This document shows positions 33,433 to 42,327 of a stretch of DNA of 64,000 nucleotides, one piece after another. Both the position numbers and the translations under genes were made by a program. Numbering within the stretch: the first letter of the stretch is position 1; each line of letters begins with the position of its first letter. Source of the DNA: Pseudomonadota bacterium (GTDB lineage: Bacteria; Pseudomonadota; Alphaproteobacteria; Rhizobiales; Rhizobiaceae); NCBI GenBank assembly GCA_023404095.1, contig JAEYDD010000038.1, forward strand, positions 124,001 through 188,000. The letters run 5' to 3'. The notes under the pieces were generated by a model. The model was not told where the DNA came from and made no database searches. It saw only the letters and a list, made by a program, of their open reading frames with translations.

Positions 33433-34758
33433 ATGAAAGCCAACACGTTTTTGAGCACGACGAGCCTCGGATCGCTCGTTGCAGCCGCTTTCGTCATCGG
33501 TGGCGCCAGCGGCGCGGCTGCGGCGGACCCGGTCGTGGCCGATCCCAGTGCCGCGGTGGAACATTCGGGCACGATCAGCGTGCTAACGAAATTCGGCCTG
33601 CAGCAACTCTCCCCCTTCTTTGTCGATGCGGCAAAGGCATACGAGAAACTGCACCCCGACGTGAAGGTCGAGCTCATCCAGGAGAGCGACGACAGCGTGA
33701 AGGGCAAGACGAAAGCCCTGGTGGCATCCAATTCGCTGCCCGACATCTACTTCACCTGGACGGGCAGCTGGGGCGAGAATTTCGTGCGCGGCAATCGGGC
33801 CGTCGACCTCACCCCCGTCATCGGCCCGGAGACCGAATGGGGCAAGGAACTCGCACACGCCGCCGTTTCTGCCTTCCAGTACAATGGCAAGCTCTTTGGC
33901 ATTCCGCTTTATCTCGACGCCAAGTTCATGGGCTATAACAAGGGACTTTTCGAAAAGGCGGGCGTTTCCGAACCGACGAGCTTCGAGGAACTCCTGAGCG
34001 CCTGCGCAGCCTTGCGCAAATCGGGCGTCACGCCGATTTCGTTCGGCAACAAGGAAGGCTGGCCGGGTGTTCACTATGCGGGACAGTTGCTTGCCTACAA
34101 CGTGCCGCAGGCGACGCTTGAAAAGGACTTCGCCCCGGCGACGGCCGAATACAGCGACCCCGGTTATGTCGTCAGCCTGACGCAGTTTAAGCAGTTGATC
34201 GACGAATGCTCCGATGGAGCCGGCACCAATGGCTCCTCCTACGCATCGGCCTTGCAGCAGTTCAGCAATGGCAAGTCAGCGATGTACTATCAGGAGATCA
34301 TCGAATTCGATCAGGCGACGGCCGAGGGCGCTCTGAAGCGGGAGGATTTCGGCTTCTTCAAGCTGCCGGCTCCGAAGGATGCCAAGGGTGACGTCAAGTC
34401 TATCGAGGGCGCGCCGGAAGGCTACATGATCAACGCAGCCTCGAAGAACATTCCGCTCGCGATCGATTTCATGCGGTTCGTCACCTCAGCTGAAAACGGC
34501 AAGATCCTGTCGGCGCCGCCTTACGGCCAACCGAGCGCGACGGTCGGCGGCTATTCGGCCGAAACCATGAACCCGGCCGTCGTCGATGGTCTCAAGGTGA
34601 TCGCGGACTCCTCCTATCTCATGCCCTGGCTCGACACGGCCAACCCGCCGCGTGTGGCCGCGGCCTGGCTCTCGGGACTGCAGGCCCTGATCGGCGGCTC
34701 GATGACGCCCGAAGAGGTGGTGGAGCGCGTAAAGGAAGCGGCGGCTTCGTCCAAATAA
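33433..34758 (+). CDS. CUT1 carbohydrate ABC transporter periplasmic binding protein
   Basis: A 441-residue family 1 sugar-binding protein. The signal peptide ends GAAAADPV (residues about 1-30). The mature protein has SGTISVLTKFGLQQLSPFFV, SLPDIYFTWTGSWGENFVRG and GIPLYLDAKFMGYNKGLFEK, typical of sugar binders (aromatic-rich, acidic). It follows the deglycase gene by 86 bp and precedes its cognate permeases. E. coli frl uses a secondary permease instead, so the pairing of a CUT1 ABC importer with FrlBD-like enzymes is a notable difference. Confidence 0.93.
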   Translation: MKANTFLSTTSLGSLVAAAFVIGGASGAAAADPVVADPSAAVEHSGTISVLTKFGLQQLSPFFVDAAKAYEKLHPDVKVELIQESDDSVKGKTKALVASNSLPDIYFTWTGSWGENFVRGNRAVDLTPVIGPETEWGKELAHAAVSAFQYNGKLFGIPLYLDAKFMGYNKGLFEKAGVSEPTSFEELLSACAALRKSGVTPISFGNKEGWPGVHYAGQLLAYNVPQATLEKDFAPATAEYSDPGYVVSLTQFKQLIDECSDGAGTNGSSYASALQQFSNGKSAMYYQEIIEFDQATAEGALKREDFGFFKLPAPKDAKGDVKSIEGAPEGYMINAASKNIPLAIDFMRFVTSAENGKILSAPPYGQPSATVGGYSAETMNPAVVDGLKVIADSSYLMPWLDTANPPRVAAAWLSGLQALIGGSMTPEEVVERVKEAAASSK

Positions 34759-34768
34759 GGATCGGCCA

Positions 34769-35737
34769 GTGACTACTGCGGTGAAGCATGACTACAAGGG
34801 TGAAGCCGTCAAAATCGGCTTCACCGGGTCGCGCCGGCCTGAAAGGGCCCGGCTCGGCCCGATAAACGGGGTTCTTTCGTTCCGCTGGATCGTGATCGCA
34901 TTCGTGCTGATCCTCTGGTTCGTGTACTATCCGATCATTGACAACTTCGTCGTCAGCACGAAGAACCAGGACATCTTCACGGGCGAAACGGCCTACGTCG
35001 GACTGGATAACTACCGACGCCTGCAAAGCGATCCAGTTGTTGGGACGGCAATCCTCAACAACACGCTCTATGCCGTTATTTCCGTCGTTTTCCAGGTTTT
35101 CGGCGCCTTCGTGCTGGCTGCCCTCATCGAGGGGCTGAGCGAGGAGAGGTGGCGCCGTTTCTGGCGCGCCGTTTACTTCGTGCCCTCGGCCATTTCCATC
35201 ACTGTCACCGGCCTTCTCTTCTATTTCATCTATCAACCCGACATCGGCCTTCTGGATTCGGCGCTGACGCAGATTGGCCTGGCGGACTGGTCGCGCGCCT
35301 GGCTCGGCGAGGAACAGACTGCGATCTATGCCATCATCGCCATGAGTCAATGGCAGGGTTTCGGCTATTCAACGCTGCTGTTTGCCATCGCGATCCAGAA
35401 GATCCCACGCGAACTCTACGACGCGGCGATTATGGACGGGGCAGGGACCTGGCGGCGTCTTTGGAACATCACCTTTCCGCTGACCCGCGAGATGACCGGC
35501 CTGATGGTGATCGTCACGATCACTGGCGCATTCCAGGTCTTCAACGAGGTCATGGTCATGACCGGTGGCGGGCCCAACAACAGCAGCCAGGTACTCGGGA
35601 CATGGCTCTATCAGCAGGGCTTCATCGAAAATGATTTCGGCTATGGCGCAGCCATCGCATCGGTCATCTTCGTCATCACGCTCATCACGGGTTTTGCGCA
35701 GCTATGGTACACGAAGACACGGAGGGTGGACCTGTGA
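34769..35737 (+). CDS. CUT1 ABC transporter permease (MalF type)
   Basis: A 322-residue permease with six predicted helices, starting at GTG 34769 10 nt after the binding-protein stop. The EAA loop is ELYDAAIMDGAGTWRRLWNI with TFPLTRE; the N-terminal FRWIVIAFVLILWFVYYPII is the first membrane segment. It ends by a GTGA overlap with the second permease. Confidence 0.92.
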   Translation: MTTAVKHDYKGEAVKIGFTGSRRPERARLGPINGVLSFRWIVIAFVLILWFVYYPIIDNFVVSTKNQDIFTGETAYVGLDNYRRLQSDPVVGTAILNNTLYAVISVVFQVFGAFVLAALIEGLSEERWRRFWRAVYFVPSAISITVTGLLFYFIYQPDIGLLDSALTQIGLADWSRAWLGEEQTAIYAIIAMSQWQGFGYSTLLFAIAIQKIPRELYDAAIMDGAGTWRRLWNITFPLTREMTGLMVIVTITGAFQVFNEVMVMTGGGPNNSSQVLGTWLYQQGFIENDFGYGAAIASVIFVITLITGFAQLWYTKTRRVDL

Positions 35738-36594
35738 GCGTCTCCCATCAGCCGCGCGAAACCGAGCGCACCGACTTCGTCGCCGTGCTGGCGAAGGTCT
35801 GCCTCGTGGCCTTTCTGATCAGCCTCGGCGTGGTGGTCCTCTATCCGCTGTTCTGGATGGCACTGAACGGCTTCAAGACCAATGCCGAAATCTTCGGAAA
35901 CCCGTTCGCCCTGCCGGGCGGCTTCAGCGTCACAAACTACATTGCGGCATGGAACCAGGGCATCCGCAACTATATCGCGACGAGCGTCATCGTCACGCTC
36001 GGATCGGCCGTCTGCACCGTGCTGGTCAGCGCCTGGACCGCCTATGGTCTCACCCGATCGAAGCTGCCCGGAAAGCCGTTCTTCGTCGGCATCGTCCTCG
36101 GTGGCCTCATGCTCAGCCCGACGGTCGCGGTCATCCCGCTGGTGCGCATGATGCAGGATCTCGGCCTCTACAACACCTATTGGGCCCTGATCATCCTCTA
36201 CACCGCTTTCCGCATTCCCTTCACGACCTTCCTCATCCGCGCCTACATGCTCGGCCTGCCGCGCGACCTGGATGAGGCCGCCATCATGGACGGCGCCAGC
36301 GAAGGCCAGATCTTCTGGAAAGTGACGCTGCCCTTGTGCAAACCGATCCTGGTGTCCTGCGTGATCCTGCACGTGCTCTTCGCGTGGAACGAATATCTGT
36401 TCGCGATGATCTTCACCAGCGGCGCGGACCTTCAGACACTGCCCGTCGGCCTGACGTCCATCATGGCAAAGCACGGCACGAACTATGCCGTCGTCTTCGC
36501 CGCCATGACGCTCTCGGCACTTCCCATCGTCATGACCTTCTTCGCGGCCCAGCGCTTCTTCATCCGCGGGCTTGCGGAAGGCATCGGGAAATAG
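35734..36594 (+). CDS. CUT1 ABC transporter permease (MalG type)
   Basis: A 286-residue MalG-type permease. The start is GTG 35734 in a GTGA overlap with the preceding stop; an ATG at 35704 is in frame but further inside the partner gene. The EAA loop is PRDLDEAAIMDGASEGQIFW, followed by VTLPLCKP and the C-terminal QRFFIRGLAEGIGK, a standard MalG ending. It forms the inner-membrane channel with the preceding gene product. Confidence 0.92.
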   Translation: MSVSHQPRETERTDFVAVLAKVCLVAFLISLGVVVLYPLFWMALNGFKTNAEIFGNPFALPGGFSVTNYIAAWNQGIRNYIATSVIVTLGSAVCTVLVSAWTAYGLTRSKLPGKPFFVGIVLGGLMLSPTVAVIPLVRMMQDLGLYNTYWALIILYTAFRIPFTTFLIRAYMLGLPRDLDEAAIMDGASEGQIFWKVTLPLCKPILVSCVILHVLFAWNEYLFAMIFTSGADLQTLPVGLTSIMAKHGTNYAVVFAAMTLSALPIVMTFFAAQRFFIRGLAEGIGK

Positions 36595-36605
36595 GAGCGG
36601 AATCC

Positions 36606-36755
36606 ATGTTGAAACGCGAACAACTCATCGGTGCGAATTTCTCCTTTCAGCACTTTCCCTTCCGCTGGGCTGCCGAACATCTCGGCGAGATCGTCCTCCG
36701 GCGGACAGAACCGTGGGGTATCGCTCCAGCATTCGATCAAGTGGAAGAACTATGA
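36606..36755 (+). pseudogene. 49-codon N-terminal relic of a sugar-phosphate isomerase/epimerase (FrlC-like)
   Basis: The reading frame begins ATG LKREQLIGANFSFQHFPFRW and continues LRRTEPWGIAPAFDQVEEL before stopping in an ATGA overlap with the kinase gene. The pattern (NFSFQHFPF, then ELWGIAPHFD-like) is the first beta-alpha unit of xylose-isomerase-like TIM barrels such as FrlC, which would be expected exactly here. About 220 residues are missing, yet the frame, start and stop-start coupling are preserved, as if an in-frame deletion joined the start of the gene to the kinase. It may now serve only as a leader coupling kinase translation. Confidence 0.5.
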
Positions 36756-37615
36756 AGAACGCCAATCCCAATCTGATTGCCGTCGGCGACAATTGCCTCG
36801 ACGCCTACCTGACCAGGGGGTTTGTCACCGTGGGCGGGAATGCCCTCAATGTCGCCGTGCAATGGCGCCGGGTGGGCCTGAATGCCCGCTACTTCGGTGC
36901 GCTGGGACCGGACGAGGAAGCGGAAATCATGTTCGGCGCCATCGAGGAGGCTGGCCTCGATCGGGGCGATGTGGAGATACGCCCCGGCTCTTCTGCCGTG
37001 ACTCTGCTTGCCGACGATGCGGGCGAGCGGCGCTTTCTTCTCGAATCCCTCGGCGTCGGGGAGGACTATGTCCCGAGCCCGGAGCGCTACGAGGCGCTGC
37101 GGCAGGCTGATTGGGTCCATCTCGGCACGAACTCCAGCGAAGCCTTGGTCCGTCGCCTGGTTGCGGATGGCGTGCCGTTCAGCGTCGACGTATCCACACG
37201 CCACTTCGAGCTTTCGCTCGACGGCGTTCCGCTGGTCTTCGCCTCCGGCCCGGACGATCCGGCCGTGCCTGTCGAGCCGCTGATCGCGCGGCTCAAGGCG
37301 GAGGGCGCGCGTCAGGTCGTGGTCACCTGCGGCAAGCGCGGATCCTTCTACGACAATGGCGACAAGGTGTTTGCCGCAGGCTCCGTCCCGGTGACCGTGG
37401 TAGATACCTGCGGCGCAGGGGACAGCTTCATCGCGACCTTCCTCCTGTCGCGCTTCTTCGAGGACTATTCGGAGCGGGCCGCCCTTGATCGTTCCGCGGC
37501 CAATGCCGCGGAAACCTGCACGCATCTCGGTGGATTTCCCCAGCCGATCCGGGCGATTCCGCAATGGTTGCTGGACAAGTACGCCAGCGTCATCCGCACG
37601 ACACAGAGGGCCTGA
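36752..37615 (+). CDS. PfkB-family sugar kinase (FrlD-like fructosamine kinase)
   Basis: A 287-residue ribokinase-fold kinase. The N-terminus LIAVGDNCLDAYLTRGFVTV followed by GGNALNVAVQWRRVG closely follows the FrlD pattern (IGDNCVD...GGNAVNVAV). The C-terminal PfkB signature VTVVDTCGAGDSFIATFLLS contains the catalytic Asp and the anion hole. It phosphorylates the imported Amadori compound at C6 for the SIS deglycase. It is translationally coupled to the relic upstream. Confidence 0.88.
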   Translation: MKNANPNLIAVGDNCLDAYLTRGFVTVGGNALNVAVQWRRVGLNARYFGALGPDEEAEIMFGAIEEAGLDRGDVEIRPGSSAVTLLADDAGERRFLLESLGVGEDYVPSPERYEALRQADWVHLGTNSSEALVRRLVADGVPFSVDVSTRHFELSLDGVPLVFASGPDDPAVPVEPLIARLKAEGARQVVVTCGKRGSFYDNGDKVFAAGSVPVTVVDTCGAGDSFIATFLLSRFFEDYSERAALDRSAANAAETCTHLGGFPQPIRAIPQWLLDKYASVIRTTQRA

Positions 37616-37617
37616 GC

Positions 37618-39021
37618 ATGAACACCATCAAGATGAGGCCGCCTGTTGCTGCAGCAAAGGGGGACCGCTCCTTCTGGCTGCAGAGCATCGATGCGGACGC
37701 CGTTACCGCTCCGTTGCATGGCAGCGAGGACTGTGACGTGGCGATCGTCGGCGGCGGATATGCCGGTCTCTGGACGGCTCTCCGCATAAAGGAGCAAGCC
37801 CCGCAGACGCGCGTGACCGTTCTCGAAGCGGACTTCTGCGGGTCAGGTGCTTCGGGCCGCAATGGCGGCCAGGTTCACAGCTGGTTTGCGGAAATCGACA
37901 TGCTGCGCGCGCTCGTGGGTGAGGATGACGCGCTCATGCTGTCGCGGGCGACCACCGATGCCATCGAGGAACTGAGCAGTTTGCAGGCCGCAGGCACCAT
38001 CGACATGGATCTGCGCCTCGACGGCTGGCTATGGACGGCAAGCTCGACTGCGCAGGAAGGCGCCTGGGCGCAAGCTTGCGACGTGTGCCGTACGATTGGA
38101 GAAGACCGCTTCCGGCCGCTCCAACGCGCAGAAATCCTGCTTCGCACGGGCTCCGCCGCCTCCTATGTCGGCATCGTCGAGGAGAGGGCAGGGACCGTCC
38201 AGCCCGCAAAGCTCGCCCTCGGCCTACGCCGGCTCGCCCTTTCCAGGGGCGTCATCATTCACGAACATAGTCCGGTTCTCGAAATCGTGCCGGGCGACAG
38301 GCCGCAATTGCGCACGGCGAAGGGCGTCCTGTCTGCCGGTAAGGTGATCCTTGCCGCAAACGCCTGGCTGTCGGCCATTCCCGAACTGCACCCCTATCTC
38401 TACGTTGTCAGCAGCCAGGTCATCGCCACCGCACCTGTACCTGATATCCTGGACGAAATCGGCTGGACCGGTGGCGCCTCGATCTGCGATGCGCAGCATC
38501 ACGTGCTCTACTATCAGCGAACGCCAGGCGGAGAGGTCATCTTCGGGCGCGGCACCGGCGGCATTGCCTTCAGGGACCGCATCGACCATCGATTCAACCG
38601 CAGCGGGGATGCGGGGGCGGACAACATCCGGGAAATGCATCGAGTCTATCCGCTACTGAAGGGGGTGCCGGTTCTCTACGACTGGACCGGACCGATCGAC
38701 TGCACGGCGCAGCACCTGCCGGTTTTTGATCGTCTCAGGGACCACCCGAACATCTTCTATGCCATGGGTTTCAACGGCACGGGCATCGCGCAAGCCCCCG
38801 TCGCCGGGAAGATCATGGCAAGCCTCGTTCTCGGCCGCGACGATGTGTGGAGCCGTTGCGGACTGGTCGGCATCGGCAGACGGACGCGGCTGCCGCCAGA
38901 GCCCCTGCGCTACGCAGGCGCCAGGGTCGTCCGTCGGGCCATTCGCCGGAAGAATGACCTCGAAATCCAAAACAGGAAGCCGGACCGGATAACGCGGTTC
39001 CTGGCCGGACTCGCGCCCTGA
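37618..39021 (+). CDS. DAO-type FAD-dependent amine oxidoreductase
   Basis: A 467-residue flavoprotein. The FAD dinucleotide site is CDVAIVGGGYAGLWTALRIK, followed by GSGASGRNGGQVHSW, the motif of PuuB/OrdL-type oxidases that oxidise secondary amines. The C-terminal FAD segment is YAMGFNGTGIAQAPVAGKIM. The gene sits between the kinase and ATPase genes. In this setting it could deglycate Amadori compounds oxidatively (amadoriase-like) or process the released amine. The substrate is inferred from context only. The C-terminal 60 residues are Arg-rich and less conserved-looking. Confidence 0.85.
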   Translation: MNTIKMRPPVAAAKGDRSFWLQSIDADAVTAPLHGSEDCDVAIVGGGYAGLWTALRIKEQAPQTRVTVLEADFCGSGASGRNGGQVHSWFAEIDMLRALVGEDDALMLSRATTDAIEELSSLQAAGTIDMDLRLDGWLWTASSTAQEGAWAQACDVCRTIGEDRFRPLQRAEILLRTGSAASYVGIVEERAGTVQPAKLALGLRRLALSRGVIIHEHSPVLEIVPGDRPQLRTAKGVLSAGKVILAANAWLSAIPELHPYLYVVSSQVIATAPVPDILDEIGWTGGASICDAQHHVLYYQRTPGGEVIFGRGTGGIAFRDRIDHRFNRSGDAGADNIREMHRVYPLLKGVPVLYDWTGPIDCTAQHLPVFDRLRDHPNIFYAMGFNGTGIAQAPVAGKIMASLVLGRDDVWSRCGLVGIGRRTRLPPEPLRYAGARVVRRAIRRKNDLEIQNRKPDRITRFLAGLAP

Positions 39022-39068
39022 CGGCGCGGTGTGCTCGCGGGTGAAATCAAGAAAATGGAGCGGGAACG

Positions 39069-40286
39069 ATGGCTGATCTCACGCTGAGAAATGTACGCAA
39101 GTCTTATGCCGATTTTGAAGTCCTGCATGGGATCGACCTCGACATAAAGTCGGGGGAATTCATTGTCTTCGTCGGACCCTCCGGCTGCGGAAAGTCGACG
39201 CTGCTGCGTTCGATCGCGGGTCTCGAGACGATAACGTCCGGCGACCTCGTCATCGATGGGGAGCGGATGAACACGGTGGCGCCCTCCAGGCGCGGCATTT
39301 CCATGGTGTTCCAGTCCTATGCGCTCTATCCGCACATGACGGTCTACGAAAACATGGCATTCGGATTGCGTATTGCCGGCGTCCCTAAGGCCGAGATCGA
39401 CGAGCGGGTTCAAAAGGCGGGGGAAATCCTGCAACTCAGCAAGTATCTGCAGAGGTTGCCGAAAGCGCTGTCCGGCGGACAGCGGCAGCGCGTTGCCATC
39501 GGCCGCGCCATCGTCCGCAATCCGCGGGTCTTCCTCTTCGACGAACCGCTTTCCAATCTCGACGCGGCGCTGCGTGTGGCGACACGGATCGAGATCGCCA
39601 AATTGAAGCAAAGCATGCCTGATGTGACCATGATCTATGTGACCCACGATCAGGTCGAGGCAATGACTTTGGCCGATCGCATCGTCGTGTTCAAGGACGG
39701 GAACATCGAGCAGGTTGGAACGCCCCTCGAACTCTACAAGCGGCCGGCCAACCTTTTCGTCGCCCAGTTCATCGGTTCGCCCGCGATGAACATTCTCGAA
39801 GGCACGGTCGTCGGGAAGTCGCAGGGCGTCACGCATCTCATGCTTGAGTGCGGTGCGGAGCTGGACGTGTCTGCCGATTGCGGGGCGCTGCCAGTGGGCG
39901 AAAGGATCAGCATCGGTATTCGCCCTGAAAACACACAGATCACCCCAGCCGGGGAACGCGGTCCAGTGCTCACCGGCACGGTCGATTTCGTCGAGCATCT
40001 TGGCGAAGTTCAGATTCTTTACGTGGATATGGTCGGTTCTGCTCAAAAATACCTGATCAAGACAGCGGACGACGAAGCATACGCAAGAATGGACACTATC
40101 CGCTTCACTGCGCGAACGAATGAAATCCACCTATTCGACGCGAAAGGTCGCTCTATCGCGGGGCGGATTTTGGAGGATCATGCGCTGACGCATGTTGGCC
40201 GCAGCCGGTCCCGCGGTGATGCTCCCGAAGGAGGTGGTACAGCGCAACGATCTGCGGGACTTCGGACGGGCGCTCTTGATCCGTGA
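39069..40286 (+). CDS. CUT1 ABC transporter ATPase (MalK/UgpC type) with aberrant C-terminal tail
   Basis: A 405-residue ATPase for the MalFG-type permeases. Walker A GPSGCGKSTLLRSIAGLE, signature LSGGQRQRVAIGRAIVR, Walker B VFLFDEPLSNLDAALRV, switch YVTHDQVEAMTLADR, and a C-terminal TOBE domain (ISIGIRPENTQITP, VDFVEHLGEVQI). The family normally ends just after the EIHLFDAKGRS-like strand (about residue 362). Here about 40 extra low-complexity residues (RSRSRGDAPEGGGTAQRSAG) follow, suggesting the native stop was lost and the frame reads into unrelated DNA. Confidence 0.92.
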   Translation: MADLTLRNVRKSYADFEVLHGIDLDIKSGEFIVFVGPSGCGKSTLLRSIAGLETITSGDLVIDGERMNTVAPSRRGISMVFQSYALYPHMTVYENMAFGLRIAGVPKAEIDERVQKAGEILQLSKYLQRLPKALSGGQRQRVAIGRAIVRNPRVFLFDEPLSNLDAALRVATRIEIAKLKQSMPDVTMIYVTHDQVEAMTLADRIVVFKDGNIEQVGTPLELYKRPANLFVAQFIGSPAMNILEGTVVGKSQGVTHLMLECGAELDVSADCGALPVGERISIGIRPENTQITPAGERGPVLTGTVDFVEHLGEVQILYVDMVGSAQKYLIKTADDEAYARMDTIRFTARTNEIHLFDAKGRSIAGRILEDHALTHVGRSRSRGDAPEGGGTAQRSAGLRTGALDP

Positions 40287-40861
40287 AACCTGCTTCCACT
40301 CCGCTGCGATACCGGTGATACATGCCTAGACTATCACCGCGGCAGTCACTTCGCATTCAGCCCGGCAGGCAAGTAGCCACCCACCGGAGAAGAAACATGC
40401 CAGAGAAAGGCGCCGCAGCGCGCGAATCTGCCAAGCTCTGATGTGTCGGTCGCGGACGCGCAGGCGATCTTTCACAACCACCTGTGGTTCGGTCGTCGCT
40501 GGAATCGGTCGGCATGGCCGACGTTGAACAGCGAGGCATGGTGCCGGACACCATCACCATCGCCAAGGGCATGGGCATCGATCGCTGAAGCGCTGGAAAA
40601 GGAGGGGTATTTCTTTTCTTCCGCCGAGGGCCGCCCGGCGTCCTGGATCATTGGCATGGCGCCGGCTTGAGGCGCTTGCCTCGCAGTCCCCGGTCGTGCC
40701 TGGTGAATGGGATAGGCTCTATATCGATCTCGAATTTGTTCGCAACAGGGATACGCCGGAGCCGGCCGCACGGAAAAAGCCGCCATCTGCAACCGGCTTC
40801 CGCCGAACACGGCATCGGTGTCCCCGCAAGCCCGATTGAACCCATACGAACTGGCTTGTCG
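40287..40861. other. Gene-free gap with scrambled coding debris
   Basis: 575 bp without an intact gene. No promoter, terminator or RNA is apparent. Short stretches have coding-like composition, the clearest being the aminotransferase snippet at 40502-40588 and MAPA-ending text near 40590-40670. The gap separates the fructosamine-type operon from the convergent 2-hydroxyacid dehydrogenase gene and looks like a deletion scar. Confidence 0.4.
40502..40588 (+). pseudogene. Possible class III aminotransferase fragment
   Basis: The frame reads SVGMADVEQRGMVPDTITIAKGMG and then hits a stop. V-x-PD-x-x-T-x-AKG-x-G is the strand and PLP-lysine motif of class III (omega) aminotransferases. Only about 28 residues match, so this is a weak relic call. 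Confidence 0.3.
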
Positions 40862-42238
40862 TCAACCCTTGTAGGGGCCTTCCAGGCTCTCCGCGCGCAA
40901 CAGCGTGGCAAGCAGGTTGCTGTCGAGCAGGAGTTGTTCGCCGGCCGTTGCAGCGCCGTCTTCGACCAGGCTGTCGAGCGCCAGCAAGAAGGCGCGGCCG
41001 GCGGTGCGTAGCGCTTCGATCCGCGCGGCGTCCGAGCGAAGCGCTTCCAGCCGGCCTGCACCAGCGCCGGTCGGCGAGTTCGCACCACCATCACTGTATC
41101 CTGCAGGCAGGTCGCCTTTCAGGTTGCGCGTGACACCCGTCTGAATGGCATCGAGGATCTGATCGACGGCCTGGATGGCGCCGGCAACGCGGGTCGGATG
41201 ATCGGTGTCGGCGGCGGCATGTGGTAGGAGCGACAGTTTATCCGCGTGCGACGGCAGGAGCGACAAATAGGGGACCATCGGACCCGACAGGGTGCCCTGT
41301 GCGGGGTCCCGGAAAAGGTCCGCGTCGATGGCGGCATGGGCGACACGGCCAGACGAAAACGCCGCAGAAAGTGCCGACACATCAATCAGCTCACCGCGAT
41401 CGTAGTTAATCACGACAGCGCCCATAGCGAGCGCCGACAGCACCTCCTCGCTAACGAGACCGGCATTTGCATAGCCGTTTGCAGCGAGCGGACCGAGGCC
41501 GATATGCACGGAGAGCACGTCGGCGCCATCTGCCGCGTCACGGGGCGTCGCGGCATAGTGGAAGCCTTCGCTCTCGACCCACTTGCGATGGTGGGGTCGG
41601 GCATGGATGCGCACTGTCATGCGGAAAGCGCGCGCAAGCTTCGCCACTTCGCGTCCGATATTGCCATAGCCGATGACCGCAAAGACCCGGCCCTCCAGCT
41701 TGCATGTCGGGAAACGCACAAGATCGCGGCCCGTATCTATGCGGCCGGTCGCCACAAGCGCGTTCATCTCGTCGACCGGCAGGTCGGGCCGGACGCGCAG
41801 AAGCGCCTTCATGACCATCTGCGCAGTGGCATGGGCGTTGATGCCGGGCGTGTTCATCAGCGGGGCGATGCCGCCGCGTCCGTCGCCGCCGCCCCAGCTG
41901 GCGGAGCCCATATTGCCGGTCCCGGAGCCGATCCGCACTCCGCCGAGATCGAAGCGCGTGTCCTTCGGCAGGAAGGTCGCTGCCGCGATCACGGCGTCGT
42001 AGAGTCCGTCCCCGGCTTCGGCTAGAAGCTCTGCCTCGGTCGAGAGCATGGGCAGGTAATAGAAATGTGGCCGTCCGGCTTCCGGGGCAGGCCGGCCACG
42101 TGCGGAGCCTTCGTGGAAGGCGCCGCCACGGGCCTCGATATGCGCCTTGACATCACAATGGTCGGGGCGGCCGTCCGGTCCGGGGGCAAGGCCTACCAGG
42201 TCGACGATCAGGATCTTCGGCGTGGTCTTGTCGGTCAT
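40862..42238 (-). CDS. D-2-hydroxyacid dehydrogenase family protein (long form)
   Basis: A 458-residue NAD-dependent dehydrogenase related to phosphoglycerate dehydrogenase. The nucleotide-binding motif is FAVIGYGNIGREVAKLARAF (about residues 190-210). The catalytic region INYDRGELIDVSALSAAFSS carries the conserved Arg, and LLPHAAADT the catalytic His. About 90 helical residues follow the usual end, which is unusual for the family. It probably interconverts a 2-hydroxy and a 2-keto acid in the cytoplasm. It is the second gene of a minus-strand pair with the lyase, 89 bp apart. Confidence 0.8.
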   Translation of the reverse strand: MTDKTTPKILIVDLVGLAPGPDGRPDHCDVKAHIEARGGAFHEGSARGRPAPEAGRPHFYYLPMLSTEAELLAEAGDGLYDAVIAAATFLPKDTRFDLGGVRIGSGTGNMGSASWGGGDGRGGIAPLMNTPGINAHATAQMVMKALLRVRPDLPVDEMNALVATGRIDTGRDLVRFPTCKLEGRVFAVIGYGNIGREVAKLARAFRMTVRIHARPHHRKWVESEGFHYAATPRDAADGADVLSVHIGLGPLAANGYANAGLVSEEVLSALAMGAVVINYDRGELIDVSALSAAFSSGRVAHAAIDADLFRDPAQGTLSGPMVPYLSLLPSHADKLSLLPHAAADTDHPTRVAGAIQAVDQILDAIQTGVTRNLKGDLPAGYSDGGANSPTGAGAGRLEALRSDAARIEALRTAGRAFLLALDSLVEDGAATAGEQLLLDSNLLATLLRAESLEGPYKG

Positions 42239-42241
42239 CTT

Positions 42242-42327
42242 TACTTGGCCTCGCTGCGATGTAGGAACATGTTAAAGACGAAATTGGCGAGCTCCGGGCT
42301 GGCGGGCGCGGCGAATACCGCCAGCGT
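42242..42327 (-). other. In-frame coding-like tail after the lyase stop codon
   Basis: After the TAG of the lyase gene the same frame continues for about 27 codons (TLAVFAAPASPELANFVFNM, FLHRSEAK) to a TAA 1-3 bp before the dehydrogenase ATG. It has no start codon of its own near its beginning. It may be the 3' relic of a deleted gene or an abandoned extension of the lyase. The family is not recognised. Confidence 0.2.

Noticed and set aside
38910..40130. 406-codon minus-strand open frame
   Set aside because: Antisense of the MalK-type ATPase; no motif.
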